From Clostridiaceae bacterium (GTDB lineage: Bacteria > Bacillota > Clostridia > TANB77 > CAG-508), in NCBI GenBank assembly GCA_021771025.1, contig JAETPW010000014.1, positions 1 through 49,224 on the forward strand: DNA of 49,224 bases. Reading direction: 5' to 3'. Shown in pieces: positions 28,297-36,800 of this stretch (position 1 is the stretch's first letter; each line of letters begins with the position of its first letter). The notes below the pieces were generated by a model. That model saw nothing but the letters and a program-made list of their open reading frames with translations. It ran no database searches and was not told where the DNA came from. Both the position numbers and the translations under genes were made by a program.

Positions 28297-30211
28297 GGTG
28301 GAAGAGCCAGAATTGTTAAAAAGAAAAACCATAAAAGAATTAATTGCACCTTCAGGAATAGATGCATCTAAAATTGATCATTTGGAGATCATTTCTAATG
28401 TTACTAGATATGCAAGAAGTTTCTTTATTTCTACACTTCCTCGTATGTGTACTTTTCCAGAATTATTTAGAGATCTATATTTTTTTGGAGATATGAATAC
28501 TTCTATATATATCACTCCTGTATCGGAATCTAAATCTCAAAATGAATTAAATAAAACAATCAACGAATTAGAAACAGAAAGAATTGTAGCAGCAGATAGA
28601 GGAAATATCAATCGAGAGAGTACATTAACGCAAAAGAGGTTTGAAGCAGAACAATTAAGAGATGAAATAGCAGCAGGATTCAACAAAATGTATGAAGCTT
28701 CAGTTGTTGCTACTTTGTTTACTTATAATCTAGATGATATGGAAAGATTAACTAAATTATTAGCAACGGAAATGTCAAAATCATTGGTTGGTATAAGAAG
28801 TGCATGGGCTATCCAAGAAGAAGCTTTTAAATCCAATTTGCCATTAATGGATGATAAATTGAAAAAAACACACGATTTTGATAGTAGATCTATGGGTACA
28901 GTATTTCCTTTTACTACTTCGGACGTAGGACATTCAACTGGAGTGCCATTAGGTTTTAATAAACAAACCGGAACCCCTATTTTATTTGATAATTTTCACC
29001 CATCACTTACAAATTATAATATGGTTATTTTTGCTAAGTCAGGTGCTGGTAAATCAGTAACTATGAAAACGTTGATTTCTAGATCTTCTGTATTAATGGG
29101 GATTGAAAGCTTAGCTTTAGATGCAGAAGGAGAATATACGGTTGTAGCGGAAAGTTTGGGGGGAATTAATGTAGTATTAAGTCCAAATTCCAAGACTATT
29201 ATTAATTTGTTTGATGTTGAACCTGAGAATATAAAAGATGAAATTACAGGAAGAGAAAGAAGAGTTCTTAATGTAGAAAATAAAATAGAAGATGTTACTC
29301 AAGCATTACTTACCATGGCAAGAGGTAGTACAAGAAGTGTTGAAGTTAATGAGCTTACTAAACAGTTGATAGCTGAGTCTGTTGGTGAAGAGTATGCTAG
29401 CTTAGGAATTACTAATGATCCTAAATCTTTGTATAAGGGTAATACCATACAAAGAGGAGACAAATTGTATAACGAAAAAAAAGATATGCCTACTATTGGA
29501 AGTTGGTATAAAAGAATAGAAAGAAAGGCAGTACAAAATAAAAACATAGATTATAATTTTCATTATAGTTATTTATTAAAAGTAATGAAGCAATACATAA
29601 GAGAGTACAATGGACAAATGGCGTATTTTGATGGGCAGTCAACTTTTGAATTATTAGATGGGTCACCGTTTATTAATTTAGATATTTCACAACTAGAGGA
29701 AAGATTTGCTAGACCATTGGCACAACAAATTTTACTTTCCTGGATTTGGGAGAAGTTTGTCAAGAAAAATAGTGAGGATAGAACGAAGGCCAGGATGAAG
29801 AGAGTAATTGTGGATGAAGCATGGATGTTATTACCATATCCAGAAGCAGTGGACTTCTTAAATACAATGGCTAGACGTGCTAGAAAAAGAAATGTGTCTC
29901 TAGCTATTATTTCTCAAAGATTTCAAGATTTTTATGAAAAAACAGAGGCACAGGCGGTTTTAACATCTTCAGATACTAAATTGTTTTTAGCACAAGATAA
30001 ATCTGAAATACAGTACTTAAAAGAAGTTTTTAAACTAAGTGAAGGAGAAGCAAATTTCTTAATTACTTGTTTAAAAGGAGAAGGATTGTTAAAAGTAGGA
30101 TCTGATACTGCAATTCTTCAAATTGTTCCTACAGCAAAAGAGTTTGAATTTGTGGATACTAATTTAAACAGTATAGTCAAGAGGAATAAAATGAGAGGAA
30201 ATAACGGATAG
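28241..30211 (+). CDS. VirB4-type T4SS ATPase, C-terminal ATPase half
   Basis: 656 residues. Walker A AKSGAGKSVTMK at about 264-275, DAEGEYTVVAESLGG shortly after, Walker B RVIVDEAWMLLPYPEA near 520, then RRARKRNVSLAIISQRFQDF. This is the VirB4/TraC/ConE ATPase pattern. The N-terminal 200 residues include FFISTLPRMCTFPELFRDLYFFGDMN, the usual region before the ATPase, with a Glu/Arg-rich helical hairpin. It powers T4SS biogenesis. AAAGGAGG lies inside the upstream gene, so the two are coupled. The VirB6-like gene follows 9 bases later. Confidence 0.9.
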   Translation: MKSKKRRLQEEEERNQSNRVEEPELLKRKTIKELIAPSGIDASKIDHLEIISNVTRYARSFFISTLPRMCTFPELFRDLYFFGDMNTSIYITPVSESKSQNELNKTINELETERIVAADRGNINRESTLTQKRFEAEQLRDEIAAGFNKMYEASVVATLFTYNLDDMERLTKLLATEMSKSLVGIRSAWAIQEEAFKSNLPLMDDKLKKTHDFDSRSMGTVFPFTTSDVGHSTGVPLGFNKQTGTPILFDNFHPSLTNYNMVIFAKSGAGKSVTMKTLISRSSVLMGIESLALDAEGEYTVVAESLGGINVVLSPNSKTIINLFDVEPENIKDEITGRERRVLNVENKIEDVTQALLTMARGSTRSVEVNELTKQLIAESVGEEYASLGITNDPKSLYKGNTIQRGDKLYNEKKDMPTIGSWYKRIERKAVQNKNIDYNFHYSYLLKVMKQYIREYNGQMAYFDGQSTFELLDGSPFINLDISQLEERFARPLAQQILLSWIWEKFVKKNSEDRTKARMKRVIVDEAWMLLPYPEAVDFLNTMARRARKRNVSLAIISQRFQDFYEKTEAQAVLTSSDTKLFLAQDKSEIQYLKEVFKLSEGEANFLITCLKGEGLLKVGSDTAILQIVPTAKEFEFVDTNLNSIVKRNKMRGNNG

Positions 30212-30220
30212 GAGGAAAAC

Positions 30221-32803
30221 ATGAAAAGGATTTTTCAAAATAGAAGTGTTCTACAAAAGATAGCAATTGTTTTATTAATTACTTTGATGTGTTACTTTAT
30301 TGTTCCTACCTATAGTTTTGCTGCGTGGGACTTTGGGGGTGATCTTCTTAAAGTATTGGTTCAATTATTAGCAGCATTAGGAGATGTTGTTTCAGGTATG
30401 ATGAATCACTTTATGCTTGGGACAAATGCAATGATTAGTTCTGTCATGCTGGATCAGGATGACCCCACGGTAACTGATAAAGAAGGAGCTTTATACGTAT
30501 CTTCAGATGCTAAAACAGATTTAATTTTAGGACAAGATAAAGATGCTTCTGGAAAAAAGGATGATGACAATGAAGAAGCAATTGATGGAGGATTATGGGG
30601 AGGCGATGATGAATGGCAAATTCCTAACCTTTTGTATTCTCCTGAAACAATTTTTTCTAATCGAGTAGCAGCTTTAGACGTTAATTTTTTAAATCCTAAT
30701 GAATATTCTGCTGTCCAAGATACAAAAAGAGCTAAAGATCATGCCAAATCAGCTGCCTTAGATTTGCAATCGGAAATAGCCAATTGGTATGCAGCTTTTA
30801 GAAATATAGCAGTTGTAGCTCTTTTAACGGTACTAGTTTACATTGGTATTAGGATACTAATTAGTTCTACTTCTTCTGATAAAGCAAAATACAAAGAGAG
30901 TTTAAAAGATTGGTTGGTAGCTTTATGTTTAGTTTTTATTTTACAATTTATTATGGCAGGAATTTTAATGCTTACTCAAAAAGTAACAGAGCTATTTAGT
31001 GAATCTTCTAGCGGAATTATTGTACAAGTTAGGGATAATAGAGATACCGATGCAGGAGAAGTGAAATTTTCAGAAAGTCTTATGGGAGTGGCCAGATTAA
31101 GGGTACAAAGTACAAACGCTGGAGTAGCTACAGCCTATTGTCTTATTTATTTAATATTAGTAGTTTATACTATCATGTTTACATTTACTTATTTAAAGAG
31201 GTTTTTGTATATGGCTTTCTTGACGATGATAGCTCCCTTAGTAGCTATTACCTATCCTATTGATAAATTAGGAGATGGAAAGGCACAAGCATTTAATATG
31301 TGGTTTAAAGAGTATACCATGAATGCTATATTACAGCCATTACATTTGGTTCTTTATACTGCTTTGGTTTCTACAGCGAATGATTTAGTTATTAGAAATC
31401 CAATTTATGCCATAGTTGCTATAGGATTTCTAATTCCAGCAGAGAAATTTGTAAAGAAAATGTTTGGATTTGATAAAGCAACTACGCCAGGAGCACTGGG
31501 AGGTTTTGCAGCAGGAGCCATGACTATGAATGCCTTAAAAGGTTTGTCTAAACCACATAAAATTGGTAGTTCTGGTAGTGGTGGTGGAGGTAAAGCCGAT
31601 AAAATCAGGACGGCAGATAATAACAACAAAGATTATCTTTCCGGTTCTCAATATGATGGCTTAGATACTGTAAATATGGGGAAAGATTCTTTAACCGATC
31701 AACAATCAGGATTAGAAAATTCACAAGTTCCTCCAACGCAAAATGCAGATAATTCTGCACAGGATGTTCAACAAACAGATTCTGATCATGTAATGCCAGA
31801 TTCTACAGAAAATCCAGATTATGGTTCCAAGAGGTTATCAGATGAAGAAGCTGCTAAACTTGATGAGAAATTTGGTGGTAAGCCTAAATTTGGTGATAGA
31901 CATCCAACAGCAAGAGCAATGAAAAGAATGACAATAAGAGGTGTAAATACAGCTAGAAAAGGAGTTTGGAAGAACAAAGGAAAAATTGCTAAAGGAATTG
32001 CTAAAGGAGTTTTGGTTCCTGGTATGGCATTAGCAGGAGCAGGTATAGGATTAGCAGCGGGAGTAGCTTCAGGAGATCCTTCAAAAGCATTTCAATATGC
32101 AGCTACTGGATTAGGATCAGGTGCTTTAATTGGAAGTAATGCTGTTAATGCAGCAGCAAATTTAGGAAATGGAGCAGTAGATTTAGCTAAAGGAGCGGCA
32201 AACTCTGGAGGAAAAATTAGAGATGCATGGAATGAAGAACGTTATGGTATTGCTGAAGCAGATGACATGAGAAATGATCGTGAAAGAGAAAAACGAAAGA
32301 AACAATTTTTGAAAGATGATGCTCAACGTAGAGAGGCGAAAAAAGTGCAAGCAAAATTAGCTAAGGCTGGAAAGCAAGAAACAATAGAAGATATTATGGA
32401 ATCTAGATTTGATTATGTTTCAGCAGGAATTAAAGAGGATGATATCAAAAGAGCACAAGTTGCTGAATCTCTTAGTGGTGGTATGAATGGATCAACACAT
32501 GGAAATTATGTTAGCCTTGCACAAGAAACAGATAGACTTGGTATTACAGCTTCTACTTTCTCTGATGTTAAAAAATATAATGAATTTAACGATACATTAT
32601 CGTCAGCTTTAGGTAGTGAAGAAAAGGGAAGAAGAGCAATGGGAATGATGGCTGAAATTAAAGGACAAACTAAAGCACATGAATCAAAAATGAAAGTGCG
32701 TATGGCACAAAAGGAAAAGGAACATGGAGCAAATCAACCTGATGTAAATCAATCTAAACCGCGACGACCTAGTCCAAAAAATAGAGGACGCAAAAGAAAA
32801 TAG
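30221..32803 (+). CDS. VirB6/TrbL-like polytopic membrane protein with long cytoplasmic tail
   Basis: 860 residues. N-terminal signal or first helix (about 12-32, ending YSFAAWDFGG), a hydrophobic pair (about 40-70), an acidic extracellular stretch, then about six membrane helices between 190 and 420. A Gly/Ser hinge (about 447-460) leads to a ~400-residue hydrophilic tail with an Ala/Gly-rich central part (about 580-660) and Lys/Arg-rich ends. Helix count and place in the operon fit VirB6-type channel proteins; long soluble tails are common in Gram-positive versions. The segment YIGIRILISSTSSDKAKYKE resembles the turn of the VirB2-like proteins. AGGAGG precedes the ATG. Confidence 0.7.
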   Translation: MKRIFQNRSVLQKIAIVLLITLMCYFIVPTYSFAAWDFGGDLLKVLVQLLAALGDVVSGMMNHFMLGTNAMISSVMLDQDDPTVTDKEGALYVSSDAKTDLILGQDKDASGKKDDDNEEAIDGGLWGGDDEWQIPNLLYSPETIFSNRVAALDVNFLNPNEYSAVQDTKRAKDHAKSAALDLQSEIANWYAAFRNIAVVALLTVLVYIGIRILISSTSSDKAKYKESLKDWLVALCLVFILQFIMAGILMLTQKVTELFSESSSGIIVQVRDNRDTDAGEVKFSESLMGVARLRVQSTNAGVATAYCLIYLILVVYTIMFTFTYLKRFLYMAFLTMIAPLVAITYPIDKLGDGKAQAFNMWFKEYTMNAILQPLHLVLYTALVSTANDLVIRNPIYAIVAIGFLIPAEKFVKKMFGFDKATTPGALGGFAAGAMTMNALKGLSKPHKIGSSGSGGGGKADKIRTADNNNKDYLSGSQYDGLDTVNMGKDSLTDQQSGLENSQVPPTQNADNSAQDVQQTDSDHVMPDSTENPDYGSKRLSDEEAAKLDEKFGGKPKFGDRHPTARAMKRMTIRGVNTARKGVWKNKGKIAKGIAKGVLVPGMALAGAGIGLAAGVASGDPSKAFQYAATGLGSGALIGSNAVNAAANLGNGAVDLAKGAANSGGKIRDAWNEERYGIAEADDMRNDREREKRKKQFLKDDAQRREAKKVQAKLAKAGKQETIEDIMESRFDYVSAGIKEDDIKRAQVAESLSGGMNGSTHGNYVSLAQETDRLGITASTFSDVKKYNEFNDTLSSALGSEEKGRRAMGMMAEIKGQTKAHESKMKVRMAQKEKEHGANQPDVNQSKPRRPSPKNRGRKRK

Positions 32804-32843
32804 ACAATTTTAATATAGGAAGTAAAAAAGAGGAGGAATTCTA

Positions 32844-33809
32844 TTGAATAAAGTAATTCGATTTTATAATCAAAACAGAAGACGTATTTGGCTAGTTATT
32901 TTTGTTATCGTTTTTGCTTTTTTAATTATTCAGGTGTTAAATTCTTTTTATCAGAGAGTGAAACAAGAAGAACAACAAAAGCAAAATGATAGTGATGAGT
33001 ATTCCTCCTCTGATATTAAAAATTATGATAATGAAAGTCAATCTATGGTTCAGGGTTCAATTACTTCGGAAAAGAAAAAGCAAAAATTTGGAGAATTAAT
33101 TGAAAAGTTTTTAACGTATTGTAACGAGGGGAAAGTTAGTGAAGCTTATCAGTTATTATCAAATAGTTGTAAGAAAGTATTATATCCAAGTGAGAAAGCC
33201 TTTGAAACAAATTATTATTTAACGAAATTTGAACAAAAGAAAAATTATGAGTTTCAATTATGGTCAGCAGTTGATCAAACTTATGTGTATTTAATTAAGT
33301 TATATGATGATATGCTTTCTTCAGGAGTGGCAACTAATCAAAGTTATATACAGGATTATTTTAGTGTAATTGAAGAAGATAATGTTTATCGTTTAAGTAT
33401 TAGTAGTCTAGTAAAAAATGTAGTATATGGCAAAGAAGCAAAACAAGATAATATTACTATTAATGTAATGAACAAAGATAGTTATATGGATTATGAAATT
33501 TACCATTTATCCATTAGTAATTATTCTGGAAAAACCATTTTATTAGATCCATTACTAAAAGATGATTCTGTTTATTTGAAAGATGATCATGGAATTAAGT
33601 ATAATTCTATGCTATTTGAAAGTACACAGGAAGAATTAGTACTGAAAAAAGGAGAAATAAAGGATATTGATATAAAATTTGTAAAATCTTATTCAACAGA
33701 TTATGAAGTTAAGGAATTAGTCTTTACCACTATTATTAAAAATTATGATGAATATAGACAGAATTCTGGATCACAAGATACAAAAGAAATAAAAATAGAA
33801 TTAAAGTAG
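32844..33809 (+). CDS. single-pass membrane protein with NTF2/VirB8-like extracellular domain
   Basis: 321 residues from TTG 32844 (AGGAGG upstream). A short basic N-terminus, one membrane helix (about 15-36), a Ser/Asp/Gln-rich linker, then a domain starting GELIEKFLTYCNEGKVSEAYQLLSNSCKKVL (about 81-110) with the pattern of NTF2-like folds used by VirB8 and TcpC. The C-terminal part (about 210-321) is beta-rich (ISNYSGKTILLDPLL). VirB8 proteins form the periplasmic or extracellular scaffold of the channel. It is similar in layout to the protein at 39658, and the two flank the giant hydrolase. The fold call is inference. Confidence 0.55.
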   Translation: MNKVIRFYNQNRRRIWLVIFVIVFAFLIIQVLNSFYQRVKQEEQQKQNDSDEYSSSDIKNYDNESQSMVQGSITSEKKKQKFGELIEKFLTYCNEGKVSEAYQLLSNSCKKVLYPSEKAFETNYYLTKFEQKKNYEFQLWSAVDQTYVYLIKLYDDMLSSGVATNQSYIQDYFSVIEEDNVYRLSISSLVKNVVYGKEAKQDNITINVMNKDSYMDYEIYHLSISNYSGKTILLDPLLKDDSVYLKDDHGIKYNSMLFESTQEELVLKKGEIKDIDIKFVKSYSTDYEVKELVFTTIIKNYDEYRQNSGSQDTKEIKIELK

Positions 33810-33824
33810 AGTTAGGTGAGAAAT

Positions 33825-36800
33825 ATGGCAAAAAAAGGTGATGGAATAATTAAAACAAAGATAAAGGGAATGGCAGCAGCTGCTATTTCTTTTGTTGTGT
33901 CACATTCCTTGATCATACTAATACCTACTATTATTGCGGTTGTTCTTGTTACTACTGTTTTAGATTATGTAAGAGAATTGGTTAATGGAAGTAATTCTGC
34001 TCAAAAGGTTTATGAGGCTTTTGAATCGGAAAATTTAAATCAGTTAGTGGAAAAAAAGGGAAATGATCAAGACGGGTATTATTGGGGATTCGTCGATGAT
34101 ATTGATGCGCGTTTAGATAAAGTCGTTGAAAAATTAGATAAAGATTCAGCTACCATTAGTATTCATGATAAAGAGTTATTGAAGAAAATGATAAAAGCAG
34201 AATTAATTACACAATATCCTGATTTGGGAGGAAAATCTTTTTCTAATTCTAATTCTTCTTATTCAGGAAGTAGTGATGAAAAAGCTAAACAATTAATGAG
34301 AGAATTAACTTTAGAGGAAAAGATTTCACAAATGCTTTTTGTTTCAACATCTGATAATAATAATTTAAGTCAAAACGCAGGGGGGTATATTTTAGAAAAT
34401 GGGTTTGATTTTTCAAACGCAAAATCTAGTATTGATAATGCTTCCAATAGAGTAGATGCTATATTTGCTGTTAATGAAGAAGGAGGCACGGTTCAGAGAG
34501 CATTAACTGGATACCCAGATGCTAGATATTATGGTGATAATCAAGATTATATTAAGTTACAGGAAGATTCAACTAATAAGGCAAAATCATTGTTGCAAAT
34601 GGGGATTAATATGAACTTAGCTCCAGTAGCTGATGTGTCAGATGTTAATTCTTTTATGGGAAAAAGAAGTTTTAGTAATGATTATACTATTGCTTCTACT
34701 TGTGTAGAAACAGCAGTAAAATTCATGAAACAAGAAGGTTTGGTTACTAGTTTGAAACATTTTCCAGGATATTCCAATGTTGATGATGCTCATATTGCAA
34801 CGTATGAAGATACGAGAGATAAAGAACATATTCAGGCAGATATAAATGTTTTCAAAAAAGGAATAGATACGGGTGCACCTACGGTTACCGTATCACACAC
34901 AAAAGTGAATGCTATTGATTCAGAGAATCCTGCTTGTTTATCTTCTAAGGTAGTTGAAGAAATTAGAGATTTGGGCTTTTCAGGTGTTATCATGACAGAT
35001 TCTATTGATATGCAAGTAGTTAAAGCTTACTCTAATCGTTATGTAAAAGCAATTGAAGCAGGGATTGATGTATTGGAAGTAACCAATTTTTCAGATGCCA
35101 AAAAACAAATTATGGATGCTGTTGATTCCGGTAAAATTGAAGTTACCAGAATTAATGAATCAGTACAAAGAATTTTAGCCTTAAAATTTGAATATGGATT
35201 GATTAAAGAAGATAACTTACAGATGCAAAATTCTATTGAAGGTGGAGATCAAAATGTATGTTATTTAGCTCTTTCACAAGTAGATAAACCATATATTGTT
35301 GCAGGTGCTGACGAAAATGGATTTGACTGTTCTGGACTTATTGTTTGGGCTTATCAAAAAGCTGGATATGATTGGGGAGGAGCTAGATTAACAGCTGATG
35401 GCTTTTCAAAAAAAGGTAGACAAATTACCAAACAGGAACTAAAACCAGGAGATTTAATTTGTGAAGGTTGGGACGGAAGTAAGTTTGGGCATATTGTTAT
35501 TTATGTTGGCAATAATGAAGTTGTAGGAGCAGAGGCAGTTTGTTCACTTCCATGGAATGAACATATTTCTGGGGCATGTAGTAGTGGGTGTAAAGTTAGA
35601 AAAAGAGCAATGACTGATGAGGAAGCAAATGGAACAAATGGAGTAAAATATGTTACTCTTTCTGATTTTTATACTGGTTCTGCAGATGTATACCAAGATA
35701 TAGGAGAAGATGAGGTAGAAGGAACTAATAATTTTCAAGGTGCAATTCACTTAAGAAGGGTTATGCCAGATAAAGCTATAGGAAGTATGGACAATGCAAG
35801 TACAGGAGTGTCAACTCAAAAATCAAAATATGTAACAGCTGATAGTAAAGGATTAGGAACGAAAGAAGATATTCCAGATCATGTCAAGAACAAAATGGAT
35901 GGCGTTTCTATGAATGGAATTTCTGGTACTAGTTATAGTGATCTTTCTTATTTAACAATTCCTTATTATGATTTTGATGGAAAAGAACAAAAAGGAAATA
36001 TGGTAGTAAATAAAGAACTAGCAGACGAGGTTTTGTTGATTTTTCAAGAATTGTATAACGCTAAATATCCAATAGAGAAGATGCAACCAATAGAAGAAAT
36101 GGCTAATAAAATGAGTCAAGTTGATTTTGGTGATAATGAAAATACAAATTATGGTAATAAATTGGATACAACTTCTCTTTGGTATAATAATACATCAGCA
36201 TTTAACGATCGCAATACAAGTGATGGGGGACAGTCTAAACATGCTACAGGATGTGCTATTGATTTGAATCCTAAAATTAATCCTTATGTTAATGGTAGTT
36301 ATTATAGTCCACTCAATGCAGAAAAATATGTAAATAGAAAAGGAAAAGGGTGGACAGATACTGAAAAGAAAGCTATTATTGATACAGATTCACAAGTTTA
36401 TCAAGTATTTAAGAAATACGGATGGTCTTGGGGAGGAGAAGATTTTGGAGATGTAAAAGATTATCAACATTTCGAGAAAGTTGATCTATCAGATGTGACA
36501 AAAATTTCTTCAATTTTACCTCAATCTACAGAAGAAAGTACTGATACAGGTACCCAAGATAATAATACAAGTTCGGGAAGTACAGATAATACTACAAATA
36601 ATGGGGGGCAAAATTCGAATACACAAACAGCAGGAAACGGAAAACAATATGTAATTGCTATAGCAGCTGGTCATGCAATAAACGATGCTGGGGCTGAGGG
36701 AACGACTGGAGACGGTAGAGTTTTACATGAAGAACAGTTGACCATAAAAGTAGCTGAGTATGTAGAACAATTATTTTCTGCGTATTCAAATATAAAAGTA

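Noticed and set aside
33816..33824. GTG start for the giant hydrolase, and similar GTG starts at 41683 and 20747
   Set aside because: Each GTG overlaps or abuts its own ribosome binding site; an ATG 9 bases later has normal spacing.
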